DNA of 64,000 bases from Gordonia westfalica (GTDB lineage: Bacteria > Actinomycetota > Actinomycetes > Mycobacteriales > Mycobacteriaceae), in the NCBI RefSeq assembly GCF_900105725.1, contig NZ_FNLM01000034.1:3968001-4032000 (forward strand). Direction: 5' to 3'. The translations under genes and the position numbers were made by a program. The notes under the pieces were generated by a model that saw only the letters and a list, made by a program, of their open reading frames with translations, was not told the origin of the DNA and did no database searches. Shown here piece by piece: positions 7,059-17,622 of the stretch. The first letter of the stretch is position 1; every line of letters starts with the position of its first letter.

Positions 7059-10000
7059 CGCGGCCGATCTCGGCCTGGTAGCCACCGGCCGCCGGCGGCA
7101 GCGTCGTGATCCACACCATCACGTAGCGGCTCGGCTGCGGGGAGGCGACCTCGATCGTCGTGGAGTTCTCGCCGACGCGGCCCGCCGCGACCGGCGTGGT
7201 CCGCGCGAAGGCGGGCTTCGCGTTCGGGGAGGTGCGGATCTCCACGTCGAATCCCGGGGTCGGCGACTCGATGGTCACCGACTTCACGGCCTGGTCGCTG
7301 CCGAGGTCGAACATCAGACCCAGACCCTGCTTCAGACCGCCGAAATCGGGCCGTCCCCGATAGTTGTCGGTCTCCCACGGCGGAGCGGCACCCGTGATCA
7401 CGTTGCCGACGTTGGCCGAGTTGTCCGGCGGCTGCGACGAGAAGTCGACGATGGACACCGACTGCAACGGGATGTTCTGTGCCGGCGCGGTCTCGGTCGG
7501 GGCCTTCGCAGCCGGTGCCTGTTCGCCCGGCGTGGCCGGCTCGGTGGTGGTCAGGATCGAGTCGATGTCGCTCGACCCGTCACCGCTTCCGAAGACATTG
7601 GTGGCCCCCACGATCAGCGCGATGACCACGAAGAGCGCGAGCAGTCCGGCGCCGATCAGCAGTGCGAGGTTCTTACGACCCGGCGTGTGCTCGACGCTGC
7701 CGACGCGCGGTGTGGCCGTGACCGGCGGCGGGGCGCCGGCATTGGTGATCGCGGGGAGCATGTCGGTGTTGAGGTCGACGACGGTCGCCTGGTCGAGGAC
7801 GTGCTGGACGGTCGCAGCCGTGCGGATCCCGCGGGAACCGTCGAGCGCACGGGCCGCGACCGCCGAGATCTCGAACGGGACGTCGGGCTTTGCCGCCCGC
7901 GGTTCGATGGGCTGACCGTTCTCACCCGGTGCGGCCACCGGGATACCGCCGATCGGTTCCTTGACGTCGTCGGTGGTGATCAGGCGTGACCCGGTTTCGG
8001 GATCGAGGGTCCACCGGTTCAGCAGCAGTGCGTAGAGCACCGCGCCGAGGCCGCGGACATCGGAGGCCTTGTCGTCACCTGCGAGCGTGCCGGGGAAGGC
8101 GAGAACGGCGTTGCCGTCGTGGCTGATGCGGATGCGATCGGGGTGGTCGATCGACAGGGCGCCACCGGAGCGATGCGCGATCTCGGCGGCCGCGGCCAGT
8201 GAGCGCACGGCGCGGGCCGCGCCGATCGGGGACGGCTGCGAGCGCGCGACGTCGGCCAGTGACGACCCGGGCACCCACTCGGCGACCACGATGCCGCCGG
8301 AGGAACCGCGCACCACGTCGAGCACCCGGGCGACGCCGTCGGAGGTGATCTGCCCGAGCCGCAGGGTGCGTGACAGGACGGCCTGAGGCCCTTGATCGGT
8401 GGTCTTGACCGCCTGCCCGCGTTCGAGCGGCGGCGCGAGCTGGTCGGCGTCGACGAAGGTCAGCGCGACCTCACGGTCGAGGTTGATGTCCTGGGCGCGC
8501 CAGAACTGCAGGCCGCGCGTGCCGCCGTGCTGTTCGAGGAGCCGGTAGCGGCCACCGGCGACCGCGGCGCCCGGGATCAGCCGCGGGCCGCGGGGACGTG
8601 GGGCGGGACTCTCCGGGACGACGGTCGTCGGCGCATCAGCGTTGTCTGCGCCGGGAGTCCGGGCGTGAGCGGGTGTCTGAGAACTCTGCGGTTCGCCGGA
8701 ACGGGATTCGCCGGGACCGGATTCGACGGGCGACCCGGTGGGCGCAGTCGTGTCGATCTCGCTGTCACTCACGCGACGGACTCCTTTCCTCCGGTATCTG
8801 ATGTCGCGCGGAACCGGTGCGCGCTCTGGGATGGGACGCACATCCCGGCCTGCGCCGATCGCGCCGCCGGTGTGTACGGAGTAGGACTGCCACGTCGCGG
8901 TACCCCTGTCGAAGCGGCGCAGCACCTGTACCTGACCAGAGTACGGGAGCGATTCGTCGGCGGAGACGCGCGGAAACTGAACTGTGATCGCCGGGGACTG
9001 TTCGCGTTCGGGCTCGGCCGGCGGGGCGAGCGCCGGGATGAACCGGCCGAGGAGACGGCGTACCGAGTTCCCGATCGCGACGACGTCGGGAACCCTCGCG
9101 GCGGCGAGCCCCGCGTAGGTCACCGCCAGCACGACGGTCGCCGTCAGGACAAGGTAGACCACCGACCCGACCTTGCCGAGCCAGCCGATCATGTGGTCGA
9201 GGCCGGACATCTTCGCGACGGCCCACACGGTGGCCGAGACGCCCAGCGAGACCGCCAGGGTGACCAGCGTGGTGCGGGTGACGTTCGTCAGGCGGGCGCC
9301 GCGCAGGCGGCTGCGGAGCAGGTAGTGGCCGACGATGGCGCCGACCAGGTAGCCGAGCCCGTTGGACAGGGCGAGCCAGCGCACGACGTTGGCCGGGTCA
9401 TCGAAGATCACCGGACCCATGTACGACGAGGTCACCTTCACGACGGTGATGCCGAGCGCGATGAAGGTCGGGGTCCACGCGTCCTCGCGGGCGTAGAACA
9501 CGCGCAGCTGGACCAGCGTCATCGAGTACGGGATCAGCGTGAACGCACCCCAGGCGAGGACCGACCCCAGCTGGGAGGCGTCGGATGCGTCGAACCGGCC
9601 GAAGTTGAACACCGCGATCGCGATCGCCGGTCCGAAGAAGGTCATGAACGACACGACGGGTACCAGCGCGACCATCGTCAGGCGGGTCGCCAGCGAGAGG
9701 TCTTCGACCACGGCCTTCGTGTCGTCGGCGGCTGCGTTGCGGGACAGGCGCGGCATGATCGCGGTCAGGATGGTCACGCCGAGCACGCCGTAGGGCAGCT
9801 GCAGCAACTGCCAGTGGGTGAAGTAGATGCTGACGCCGGATTCCTGGGCCGAGGCGGCGATCCGGTAGGTCGCGATCAGGCCGACCTGCAACAGCGCGAC
9901 GTAGGCGACGATCGCCAGCGCCATGTTGCCGAACTGGCGCAGCCGGGCGTCGATGCCCCATTCCAGCTTCAGACGCACCCCGGCCTTGCGCAGGAAGGGG

Positions 10001-10989
10001 ACCAGGACCATCGCCTGCAGGACGACGCCGAGCGTGCAGCCGATGCCCAGTACGAGCAGCTGCGGATCGCTCATCCGTACCGGGTTGAGCGTGATCTCAC
10101 CGGGCATCAGCGCGTACAGCACGAGTGTCGAGATCTGCACGACGTTGTTCAGGACGGGCGCCCAGGCACCGGGTTTGAACAGGCCCCGGAGGTTGAGGAC
10201 CGCGATGAACAACGCCGAGAGCCCGTAGAACAGGATCTCGGGCAACAGCAGATACGCGAGATGGGTCGACAGATCCCGGTTGACCTTCCCGTCACCGAGA
10301 TTGAGGTAGGTGAGCAGCGGCGCGGCGATGACGGCCAGGACCGTGGCCGTGCCGAGCACCACCACGGTGATCGTGAAGATGCGGTTGAGGAACCCCTGGC
10401 CACCGTCGTCGTCCTCGGCCTCGGCGCGTGCCAGCAGCGGGATGACGATGGCCGTCAGCACCGCGCCGAGCACGACCTCGGCGATCATGTTCGGCAGTAC
10501 GTCGGCGGCCTGGAACGCCGAGGCGATCCCCGATCCGAGCATCGCCAGGATGAGAACGGTCCGCAGGAAGCCGGTGATGCGGCTGAACAGGGTGGCGATC
10601 GCGATCGAGCCGCTGGTCCGCAGGATGCTGGAGTCGGAGTCGCGCGCCAGACCTGTCGACGACGCCTCGTCGCCTGCGGTCAGCTTCTTCGACGACCCGG
10701 TGTTGACCGCATCGGTCTCGCCGCTGTGCCGTTCGTGGTAGCCGGCCGCGTCGAGGCGGCCGGGACGAGCTGCCGGCGGGGCGTCGAGTCGGACGTTCCC
10801 GGGAACGGGCCCCGGGGTCTGCCTGGGACCGGGGGCGGTCGGCGGGAGCGGTCGGCCGGGACGGGGTGCGGGCGGTACAGGGCCGGATCCGGGCGGGATC
10901 CGGCGGGGAGCAGCGCGTCCCGGACGCTGGGGAGGCACCGCACCGGGTGTCCCCGGCCGCGGTTCGCGCGGCACATCGTTCCAGTTCAC
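7042..10989 (-). CDS. murJ: MurJ lipid II flippase fused to pseudokinase and extracellular domain
   Basis: 1315 aa. Residues 1-115 are a Pro/Arg/Gly-rich cytoplasmic leader. About 125-650 hold the many membrane helices of the MVF/MurJ family (SGSIAIATLFSRITGFLRTV onward) that flip lipid-linked peptidoglycan precursor. About 805-1060 is a protein-kinase-like domain (GGRYRLLEQHGG) lacking the HRD catalytic and DFG metal motifs, so a pseudokinase. A single membrane helix follows near 1105-1128 (LALLIGAGLLALFVVIALIV), then an external beta-rich, discoidin-like end. M. tuberculosis MviN (Rv3910) has this same plan; there PknB phosphorylates the pseudokinase, which recruits FhaA. GTG start. The DUF6049 gene lies 32 bp upstream. 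Confidence 0.93.
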   Translation of the reverse strand: MNWNDVPREPRPGTPGAVPPQRPGRAAPRRIPPGSGPVPPAPRPGRPLPPTAPGPRQTPGPVPGNVRLDAPPAARPGRLDAAGYHERHSGETDAVNTGSSKKLTAGDEASSTGLARDSDSSILRTSGSIAIATLFSRITGFLRTVLILAMLGSGIASAFQAADVLPNMIAEVVLGAVLTAIVIPLLARAEAEDDDGGQGFLNRIFTITVVVLGTATVLAVIAAPLLTYLNLGDGKVNRDLSTHLAYLLLPEILFYGLSALFIAVLNLRGLFKPGAWAPVLNNVVQISTLVLYALMPGEITLNPVRMSDPQLLVLGIGCTLGVVLQAMVLVPFLRKAGVRLKLEWGIDARLRQFGNMALAIVAYVALLQVGLIATYRIAASAQESGVSIYFTHWQLLQLPYGVLGVTILTAIMPRLSRNAAADDTKAVVEDLSLATRLTMVALVPVVSFMTFFGPAIAIAVFNFGRFDASDASQLGSVLAWGAFTLIPYSMTLVQLRVFYAREDAWTPTFIALGITVVKVTSSYMGPVIFDDPANVVRWLALSNGLGYLVGAIVGHYLLRSRLRGARLTNVTRTTLVTLAVSLGVSATVWAVAKMSGLDHMIGWLGKVGSVVYLVLTATVVLAVTYAGLAAARVPDVVAIGNSVRRLLGRFIPALAPPAEPEREQSPAITVQFPRVSADESLPYSGQVQVLRRFDRGTATWQSYSVHTGGAIGAGRDVRPIPERAPVPRDIRYRRKGVRRVSDSEIDTTAPTGSPVESGPGESRSGEPQSSQTPAHARTPGADNADAPTTVVPESPAPRPRGPRLIPGAAVAGGRYRLLEQHGGTRGLQFWRAQDINLDREVALTFVDADQLAPPLERGQAVKTTDQGPQAVLSRTLRLGQITSDGVARVLDVVRGSSGGIVVAEWVPGSSLADVARSQPSPIGAARAVRSLAAAAEIAHRSGGALSIDHPDRIRISHDGNAVLAFPGTLAGDDKASDVRGLGAVLYALLLNRWTLDPETGSRLITTDDVKEPIGGIPVAAPGENGQPIEPRAAKPDVPFEISAVAARALDGSRGIRTAATVQHVLDQATVVDLNTDMLPAITNAGAPPPVTATPRVGSVEHTPGRKNLALLIGAGLLALFVVIALIVGATNVFGSGDGSSDIDSILTTTEPATPGEQAPAAKAPTETAPAQNIPLQSVSIVDFSSQPPDNSANVGNVITGAAPPWETDNYRGRPDFGGLKQGLGLMFDLGSDQAVKSVTIESPTPGFDVEIRTSPNAKPAFARTTPVAAGRVGENSTTIEVASPQPSRYVMVWITTLPPAAGGYQAEIGRVTMAG

Positions 10990-11021
10990 GTACTGTTTCG
11001 CCGTCCTCGGATAGTGCTCGA

Positions 11022-13766
11022 TCAGGGGTCGTGTCGGGGGTCCTCCGGCTCTTCACCGGGTGGCCGACCTTCGCCTTGCAGGGTACGGCGTCGCTCCTGA
11101 TACCCGCTCCCCGCCAGCATCCGCTCGAGTTCGTCGGGTTCCGGACGGTCGGCGTCGGCGGGGTCCGGCTGGCCGCGGAAGCGGTGCCACAACCGGCGTG
11201 CGGTCAGCAGGACGAGGGCCACGCCCGCGACGATGGTGATGTAGAAGAGCGGCTTGCCGTAGGCGTTGGTGTGCACCTGCAGGGTGATCGGCTGGCCGAG
11301 GGGTACCCCCGTCACCGTGGCCAGCCGGATGTCGATGGTGATCGCCTCGGAGCTCTCACCGCGGGTGGGCAGCTGGATCTGGCGTGTTCCGCGGGCCGGG
11401 ATCTCGATCACCCCGAGATCGCCGATCTCGATCCCCTCGGGCGCCGACGTGGTGAGGCGGGCGCGGACCGGCAGCGCGAGGTCGTTGCGGACGGCCAGGA
11501 GGACCGGGCTGCGTTCGGAGGCCAGGGTGTACCGGCCGCCGGGGTCGAGGATCGTCACGGACTGACCAAGCCGATGCAGGGTCGACGCGACGGCGTCGAT
11601 GCGCTCCTCCTGGAGGCGGCGCAGGTGCGTGTGGACGGCAGATCCCTCGGCGTCGGGGGCCCTGATCGCGCGCAACTGGTCCTCACGCAGCGGCGACATG
11701 TATCGCTCGGGGGTGGCGGCGACGTCGGCCGACCGGACGAGCGCGCCTTCGAACTGCCAGCTGTCCTCGACATTGCGCCGGATCGCGGCGGTGGCCTCTG
11801 TCGTGAGAACGGATCCGACGCGGCCCACCGGACCCACTCCCGGCGGGTTCGTCAGGCGGCCGGTCGCGTCGGCCGTGGCGAGTTCCTGCACCAGGGACGG
11901 CAGGGGCGTCGGCGTCGCGGCGCCCGATTCGAGCAGCAGGCGTGCGGTCGCGAACAAGGCGTCGGAATCGGCGACCGTCGGCGACCAGTACGTCGGAGGG
12001 ACCAGGAACGCGGAGCGACCCGCAACGGGTCGCGGCGTCGTGGAGTCCCCTTCCGCCGAATCCGGTTGCGGCGCCGCGATCGCCGGATAGGCCAGTGCGG
12101 CGAGCGCGCTCTGGCGGCGACTGCCCATCGATTCGTCGGTGAGGTCGACCTGCTGTGACTCGGGTGTGAGGGCCGGTGTGCGAGGCGCGGTGCCGACCGC
12201 GGCGAGCGACGCCGTGATCGGGGGGTCGAAGGCCTGAGCGGTGAGACGTCCGACCCGGTACCGGCCCGAGTCGTCGCGGCGGCCGGTCGGCACGATCGAG
12301 TTCGACGCCAGCGCGGTCGAGGTGATCGCGGCGTCGGCCAGGGCATCGGCACCGGCGTCGTCGATCGCGCCGAGCGCAGGCACCGACAGTCCGCGCACGC
12401 TGCGCACGCCCAGGATCAGGTCGACGATGTCGGCCGGCGTGCGCAGTGCGGCCTCGGTGAGGCCGGAGTTGCCGATCCGGGCCAGTGAGGTGAGGTCGGC
12501 TTGCGCGAAGGGCAGCGCCACCACGCACATCCGGTTCGCCGTCCACCGCAACGAGTCGAGCCAGCGCCCGGCGATGTCGGAACCGTTGCCCGGGCGGGTG
12601 GCGGAGGTCGGGTCGGAGGGGTTCGTCGACACCTCGTACCCGAGCGACATCGCGCGCACGGTCACGATGAGGTCGGGGTCGATGGCCAGGCACATGCTCT
12701 CCGCGAGCTTCTCCGAGCCGGGCATCGCGACCGGCGTCGGTTCTGTCGAACTCTCGGCGGGGGGCTCGGACGAGGGCGGGCCGGACTGCTCCCTCGGTGG
12801 TTCCCCGACCACCTTCTGCAGTGCCTTGAGCAGTTCGTTCAGCCGCCCGCCGGTGTCGAGGGACCGGGCCATGTCCTCGTTGATGAGCCGGACGGGTTCG
12901 GTGTTGCCGCCGAGCACGCCGGGCGCGAGCTGCGGTGGCGCGGCCAGCGGCCAGAGCATCGTCATCCGGGCCGGGCTGGCGAGATCGGCGGAGACCGAGC
13001 CGTCGGGTCCCAGGCCGGGTACACCCGGGGAACCTGTCTCGTCGGTGGTCGGGTCGACGTAGTCGCGGGCGCGGACCTCGTCGGGCGGCAGCGACAGCAC
13101 CGGAAGCAACATCCGCGAGCCGGCGACCTGGGCGGCATTGCCGTAGTCGGGGGTGCCGTTCACGTTGACCTGCAGGGGGTAGACGCCGGTCGCGGAGATC
13201 CCGAGCCCCTGGCCGTCCGGACCGGAACCGGCGGAGAGCGCCATCGACATTCGGAAACCGACGCTCTCCCCCGGTTCGAGTGTCTCGCTGAGCGCTTCGA
13301 AGGGACCTGCCACGGCGACCGCGGGATCGTCGTCGGCGAGTTCGGTGCGCAGCCCTGACGCGGACGCGACCGCATCACCGCGCTCGAGGCGGATGGACAG
13401 GTTGCTGATCGAGCGGTCGCCGATGTTGTCGACACGACCGTTCACCGTGACCACCCCGCGGCTTGTCGTGGTGACGATCGACGGGGTCATCGAATCGATG
13501 ACGATGCGTGCGAAACGCGGTGACGACTGCTGGACAGGGCTCGCCTGCTCGTTGGAACCCGTCTCGGGCACGGCGACCGCCGGTGCGGCGAGGCCCGGCA
13601 GCAACAGCAGCGCGACGACTCCCAACACCGCTGTCACTGCGGTCGCGACCCGGACCCGCCGGGGATCGCGGATTCCGCCGCGACGGTCATGGCGTCGCGC
13701 GGATCGGCGGGGAGAAGGTCGAGACAACGAACCCGACCGGGCAGGCAACAGGCGCGGCTCAGCCAT
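11022..13766 (-). CDS. DUF6049 family membrane-anchored exported protein
   Basis: 914 aa, homologue by position and layout of M. tuberculosis Rv3909. A hydrophobic export segment ([20 protein letters not shown]) occurs near residue 50, a very long external part follows, and one C-terminal membrane helix ([20 protein letters not shown]) near residue 840 leaves a charged cytoplasmic tail of about 50 residues. The start at 13766 is chosen because its ATG overlaps the Nudix gene's TGA (ATGGCTGA), implying translational coupling; the frame is open 34 codons further up. Its place before murJ suggests a cell-envelope role. The molecular function is unknown. Confidence 0.82.
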   Translation of the reverse strand: MAEPRLLPARSGSLSRPSPRRSARRHDRRGGIRDPRRVRVATAVTAVLGVVALLLLPGLAAPAVAVPETGSNEQASPVQQSSPRFARIVIDSMTPSIVTTTSRGVVTVNGRVDNIGDRSISNLSIRLERGDAVASASGLRTELADDDPAVAVAGPFEALSETLEPGESVGFRMSMALSAGSGPDGQGLGISATGVYPLQVNVNGTPDYGNAAQVAGSRMLLPVLSLPPDEVRARDYVDPTTDETGSPGVPGLGPDGSVSADLASPARMTMLWPLAAPPQLAPGVLGGNTEPVRLINEDMARSLDTGGRLNELLKALQKVVGEPPREQSGPPSSEPPAESSTEPTPVAMPGSEKLAESMCLAIDPDLIVTVRAMSLGYEVSTNPSDPTSATRPGNGSDIAGRWLDSLRWTANRMCVVALPFAQADLTSLARIGNSGLTEAALRTPADIVDLILGVRSVRGLSVPALGAIDDAGADALADAAITSTALASNSIVPTGRRDDSGRYRVGRLTAQAFDPPITASLAAVGTAPRTPALTPESQQVDLTDESMGSRRQSALAALAYPAIAAPQPDSAEGDSTTPRPVAGRSAFLVPPTYWSPTVADSDALFATARLLLESGAATPTPLPSLVQELATADATGRLTNPPGVGPVGRVGSVLTTEATAAIRRNVEDSWQFEGALVRSADVAATPERYMSPLREDQLRAIRAPDAEGSAVHTHLRRLQEERIDAVASTLHRLGQSVTILDPGGRYTLASERSPVLLAVRNDLALPVRARLTTSAPEGIEIGDLGVIEIPARGTRQIQLPTRGESSEAITIDIRLATVTGVPLGQPITLQVHTNAYGKPLFYITIVAGVALVLLTARRLWHRFRGQPDPADADRPEPDELERMLAGSGYQERRRTLQGEGRPPGEEPEDPRHDP

Positions 13767-14955
13767 CGCCGGCCGCGGGCCGTCGGGGACGGCGTCGGCG
13801 CCGGCGTGGACGAGCCGGGGGCGGGGGCTCGTTGCGGCGCTGATTGCGCGCGGCGGCGGCTTTCTCATAGGCGTTGGGTTCGGTGCGAATGCTGTCGGCC
13901 TCGGACTGGGCGAGTCGGGTCGGGTCGGCGGCGAGATCGGCGATCACGCCGCGGGCCATCCGGGCGAGTCGTCGCTCGTCAGAGTACGTGAGCCGACGCG
14001 GCAACTCGTGCAACGGCACCCACGCCACTTCGCTGACCTCGTAATCGGCGTCGGACAATTCACCACCGACGCAACGCAATAGGTAATGGTGCACGGTCTT
14101 GTGGATGCGACGACCCTCGCTCACGAACCAGTAGTCGATCTTGCCGAGGGGAGCGACGACCGTGCCCTGGATCCCGGTCTCCTCCTCGACTTCCCGGATC
14201 GCGGTCTGCTCGGCGGTCTCACCGGTCTCGATGTGCCCCTTGGGCAGCGACCACATCATCCGGCCGCGACGATCCACCCGGCCGATCAGTGCGGCGGACA
14301 GCTCGTCGACGGGTAGACCGAGGTCGGAGATGACGAGTCCGCCGGCCGAGGTCTCCCGCACGGTCCGGAGCTTGTCGGTGTTCGTGCGGTCGCCCGTCCG
14401 GTCGGCCGCGCGATCCGCCCGCGAGGCGCGGCGTCGACCCTTACCGGCCTTCCCTCCTGCCTGGGTCAGGCCCTTGGTGGTGATGGTGGCCGTCACCGTG
14501 GCCATGTCGGAGGGCTTCGGCGGCGTCACCTTGGGACGTGCGCGGTCGGGGTCGACGGGTAGCTTCTCCACCGATTCGGCCTCGACGGGGTCGGGGCACG
14601 CGGGATCGACGGTCCGGGCGCGCACGAGATCGTTCGGCGTGGGCCGGCCGGTGGACGGCGCGGGCGACGTCGCCGGATTGTGCTGCTTGTGCGGGCCGGG
14701 TTTGTGGCCGTTCGGTTTCTGCCCGTTCTGCTTGGCACCCGACTGTTTGTGGCCCGCGGTGGCGTGACCACCGCTGTTGTGCACCGACGCGGCTCCGCGA
14801 CCGTCGCCCTTGCGCCGGCCGCGACGCCGTCGGCCGCGACGGGTCCGACGCCCCTGGCCGGAGGGGTTCTGACCTGCTTGTCCGCCGCCGTCGCCACGCG
14901 AACCCGACGAGACGTCGCTGACGTCTGAAGGGTTGGTCGAGGAATCGGTGGACAC
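13759..14955 (-). CDS. mutT4: Nudix hydrolase with long basic disordered arms
   Basis: 398 aa. The Nudix box, [20 protein letters not shown] plus TGI, lies at about residues 240-262 and keeps the catalytic REVEEE glutamates. It corresponds in position to M. tuberculosis Rv3908 (MutT4, 248 aa) but is much longer. Residues 1-200 are low-complexity, with arginine runs ([18 protein letters not shown]) and a Lys/Gln/His/Asn-rich stretch, and the last 35 residues are again Pro/Arg-rich. Such arms could bind nucleic acid. Substrate unknown. It is first in the mutT-DUF6049-murJ operon and divergent from pcnA. Whether translation really begins at 14955 is uncertain. Confidence 0.85.
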   Translation of the reverse strand: MSTDSSTNPSDVSDVSSGSRGDGGGQAGQNPSGQGRRTRRGRRRRGRRKGDGRGAASVHNSGGHATAGHKQSGAKQNGQKPNGHKPGPHKQHNPATSPAPSTGRPTPNDLVRARTVDPACPDPVEAESVEKLPVDPDRARPKVTPPKPSDMATVTATITTKGLTQAGGKAGKGRRRASRADRAADRTGDRTNTDKLRTVRETSAGGLVISDLGLPVDELSAALIGRVDRRGRMMWSLPKGHIETGETAEQTAIREVEEETGIQGTVVAPLGKIDYWFVSEGRRIHKTVHHYLLRCVGGELSDADYEVSEVAWVPLHELPRRLTYSDERRLARMARGVIADLAADPTRLAQSEADSIRTEPNAYEKAAAARNQRRNEPPPPARPRRRRRRPRRPAAGDG

Positions 14956-15145
14956 TCCACGATGCTAGCGGCTGGTCACCTGCAGTTTGCCCGGACGCCT
15001 CGTAGTGTGTGGCGGATGTGGACACCGGCCGCGGAACGCGCGGACACGGTGTACGACGGATGAGACAGGTGGCCACGACTCGACCAGTGGTCCGGCCTCC
15101 GCCACGGCGTCGACGCCGCGGGTGACGACGGTAGGGTGGCAAGCC

Positions 15146-16624
15146 GTGAATGACTCTTCTCCGTCGGATGTACGGCCGACGGTGTCGGATCCGGACCGCA
15201 AGGTGCGGCTGCTGGCCGCGGCCGCGATTGCCCTCCGGGAGCTCGACGACGTCCTGGCTCCCCTCGGTGAGCTGTTCGCGACGGCGGGTCATGAGTTGTA
15301 CCTGGTGGGCGGCTCGGTACGCGACGCCGTGCTCGGCCGGCTCGGCAACGATCTGGACTTCACCACCGACGCGCGCCCGGAAGAGGTTTCCCGACTCCTG
15401 CGGGGGTGGGCCGACGCCTTCTGGGATGTCGGCATCGAGTTCGGCACCGTCGGCGTCCGCAAGGGCGAGCACCAGATCGAGATCACCACCTACCGTGCCG
15501 ACACCTACGACCAGGTCAGCCGCAATCCCGAGGTCACCTTCGGCGAGACACTCTCCGACGACCTCGTTCGCCGCGACTTCACCGTCAACGCGATGGCCGT
15601 CCGGATCGGCGCCAAGGGCGCGGAGGACTTCTGCGATCCGCTCGACGGGATGACCGCGTTGCTGGCCGGGGTCATCGACACCCCGGCGACGCCGGAACAG
15701 TCCTTCGGCGACGATCCGCTCCGGATGCTGCGCGCCGTCCGTTTCATCTCCCAGCTCGGCTTCAAGCTCGCGCCGCGCGTGTGGCAGGCCATCACCGAGA
15801 TGAACGGCGAGATCGAGCGCATCACGGCCGAACGCGTCCGCGCCGAACTGGACAAGCTCATCTGTGGTGAGTTCCCCCTGGAGGCGATCGACGCGATGGT
15901 CGAGACGGGCCTCGCCGAACGGGTGATGCCCGAGATCCCCGGGATGAAGCTCACGATCGACGAGCACCACCAGCACAAGGACGTCTACCAGCACTCGCTC
16001 ACCGTGCTCAAGCAGGCGATCGACCTCGAGGACGGCGATCCCGACCTGGTCCTGCGCTGGGCGGCACTGCTGCACGACATCGGCAAGCCGGCGACACGAC
16101 GCCACGAGCCCGGCGGCGGCGTGAGCTTCCACCACCACGAGGTGGTCGGGGCCAAGATGGTGCGCAAGCGGATGCGTGCGCTGAAGTATCCGAAGGCCGT
16201 CGTCTCCGATGTCGCGGATCTGGTGTTCCTGCACCTGCGCTTCCACGGGTACGGCGACGGCGCGTGGACCGACTCGGCGGTCCGCCGCTACGTCAACGAC
16301 GCCGGTCCGCTGCTGGACCGGCTCAACAAGCTGGTGCGGGCCGACTGCACGACGCGGAACAAGCGACGCGCACGCCGGCTGCAGCAGAACTACGACGATC
16401 TCGAACAGCGGATCGCGACGCTCAAGGCCGCGGAGGACCTCGAGAAGGTCCGTCCCGACCTCGACGGCAACGCGATCATGGAGCTGCTCGGCGTCCCGGC
16501 GGGCCCGGTCGTCGGGCAGGCCTGGCGGCATCTGAAGGAACTGCGGCTGGACCGCGGACCGCTGAGCCACGAGGAGGCCGAACAGGCGCTCCGGGAGTGG
16601 TGGGCGGCGCGGGGAGAGAAGTAG
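15146..16624 (+). CDS. pcnA: CCA tRNA nucleotidyltransferase
   Basis: 492-aa enzyme that adds or repairs the 3' CCA of tRNA. The class II nucleotidyltransferase core shows LVGGSVRDAVLG then NDLDFTTD near residues 53-75 (the DxD metal ligands). An HD domain follows (ALLHDIGKPATRRH near 307, SFHHHEVVGAK near 328), as in actinobacterial PcnA. The GTG at 15146 is chosen: a TAGGGT -10-like hexamer 8 nt upstream suggests a leaderless transcript, and homologues begin about here. The frame is open another 53 codons upstream without support. It is divergent from the mutT-murJ operon, as in M. tuberculosis (Rv3907c). Confidence 0.95.
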   Translation: MNDSSPSDVRPTVSDPDRKVRLLAAAAIALRELDDVLAPLGELFATAGHELYLVGGSVRDAVLGRLGNDLDFTTDARPEEVSRLLRGWADAFWDVGIEFGTVGVRKGEHQIEITTYRADTYDQVSRNPEVTFGETLSDDLVRRDFTVNAMAVRIGAKGAEDFCDPLDGMTALLAGVIDTPATPEQSFGDDPLRMLRAVRFISQLGFKLAPRVWQAITEMNGEIERITAERVRAELDKLICGEFPLEAIDAMVETGLAERVMPEIPGMKLTIDEHHQHKDVYQHSLTVLKQAIDLEDGDPDLVLRWAALLHDIGKPATRRHEPGGGVSFHHHEVVGAKMVRKRMRALKYPKAVVSDVADLVFLHLRFHGYGDGAWTDSAVRRYVNDAGPLLDRLNKLVRADCTTRNKRRARRLQQNYDDLEQRIATLKAAEDLEKVRPDLDGNAIMELLGVPAGPVVGQAWRHLKELRLDRGPLSHEEAEQALREWWAARGEK

Positions 16625-16631
16625 GTACCCG

Positions 16632-17558
16632 TCAGCTCGGCGTCGGTGCCTGCCGCGCCGGCGTGAACACCTCGATCGCGTGCGGGACCGCCTCGAACAC
16701 CGCGGGCAGTTCGCCGACGAGATCTCCGTCGACGGACACGAGCGCGGGCGGGTCGCAGTAGAGCTCGACCTCGGCGCCGCGCATCGTCTGTACCAGCGCA
16801 TGGTCGACGTGCCTACCGGTGAACACCTTCGGGAAGACGCGGGCGAGCGTCGGCCGGGCGAAACGCGGCGGGTTCTTCGCGAGTGTCACGTCGAGAAGCC
16901 CGTCGGACACCGACGCCTTCGGAGTGATCTTCATGCCGCCGCCGTAGGAGGTGGTGTTCCCGATCGCGGCGAAGACGAGGTCGGCCTCGACGGTGTCGTC
17001 GTCGACGCGGACCTGGTAGTGCCGTGAGCGCAGCGCGATGAGTTCGAGTAGTGCCGCGATCGTGTACCGCGCCTGGCCGCGGGGCCAGCGCATGTCGATG
17101 GCGCGTGCGGTGACGGCGGCGTCGAAGCCGGTGGCCGCGACCGTGCCGAACAGGGCGCTGCGCCCGTCGGGGAAACTGACGCGGCCCAGGTCCACGGGTC
17201 GGCGATGGCCGTCGAGGATCACCTGGACGGCCTCGGCGGTACCGAGCGGGATGCCGAGATTGCGGGCGAAGTCGTTCCCGCTGCCCGCGGGGATGACGGC
17301 AAGCGGCTTACCCGAGCCGATGCTGGCCTCGACCGCCAGGCGGATGGTGCCGTCGCCGCCGGCGATCGCCAGCACATCGGTGTCGCCCCGGGCGGCCTTG
17401 CCGGCGAGGTCGGCGGCGTCGGCCATGTCCTCGCCGACGATGATGTCCACCTCGACGTTCTGGGCCTTCAGGAGGTCCGCGGCGTCGTGGGCGACGCGTA
17501 GGCCGGCTCCATGGCGCGCGTATGGACTGGCCACGATGGTGGCGTGTTCGATGGTCAT
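16632..17558 (-). CDS. diacylglycerol/lipid kinase family protein
   Basis: 308 aa, of the DagK/YegS/BmrU lipid-kinase family that uses ATP to phosphorylate lipid alcohols. The nucleotide-binding GGDGT is at residues 67-71, followed by VIPAGSGNDFARNLGIP, both diagnostic, and a C-terminal beta-sandwich. Its nearest comparison by context is M. tuberculosis Rv2252, which also lies beside a tetR-glpD pair. It is divergent from that TetR gene, with 48 bp between starts, and converges on pcnA with a 7-bp gap. Phosphatidate or mannoside precursor synthesis is a plausible role; the substrate is not visible. Confidence 0.85.
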   Translation of the reverse strand: MTIEHATIVASPYARHGAGLRVAHDAADLLKAQNVEVDIIVGEDMADAADLAGKAARGDTDVLAIAGGDGTIRLAVEASIGSGKPLAVIPAGSGNDFARNLGIPLGTAEAVQVILDGHRRPVDLGRVSFPDGRSALFGTVAATGFDAAVTARAIDMRWPRGQARYTIAALLELIALRSRHYQVRVDDDTVEADLVFAAIGNTTSYGGGMKITPKASVSDGLLDVTLAKNPPRFARPTLARVFPKVFTGRHVDHALVQTMRGAEVELYCDPPALVSVDGDLVGELPAVFEAVPHAIEVFTPARQAPTPS

Positions 17559-17587
17559 CTGGTCGGCCCCCCGCCGATTGAGTGATC

Positions 17588-17622
17588 CGTTACAGTGTTA
17601 CACATCATGTCAATCCGTAACG
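17588..17622. promoter_or_regulatory. candidate operator for the glpD-linked TetR regulator
   Basis: The gap between the divergent lipid kinase and tetR genes carries GTTACA repeated as GTTACAGTGTTACAC; the part GTGTTACAC (17595-17603) is itself a palindrome. CGTTAC at 17588-17593 is mirrored by GTAACG at 17617-17622 just inside the tetR gene. Such TTAC/GTAA half-sites are common for TetR regulators. It would place repressor over both start regions. Inference only. Confidence 0.45.

Noticed and set aside
8392..11100. A 902-codon open frame on the plus strand opposite murJ
   Set aside because: It is antisense to a well-recognised gene, is made of Arg/Gly/Asp/Gln-rich sequence typical of shadow frames in high-GC DNA, and matches no family.
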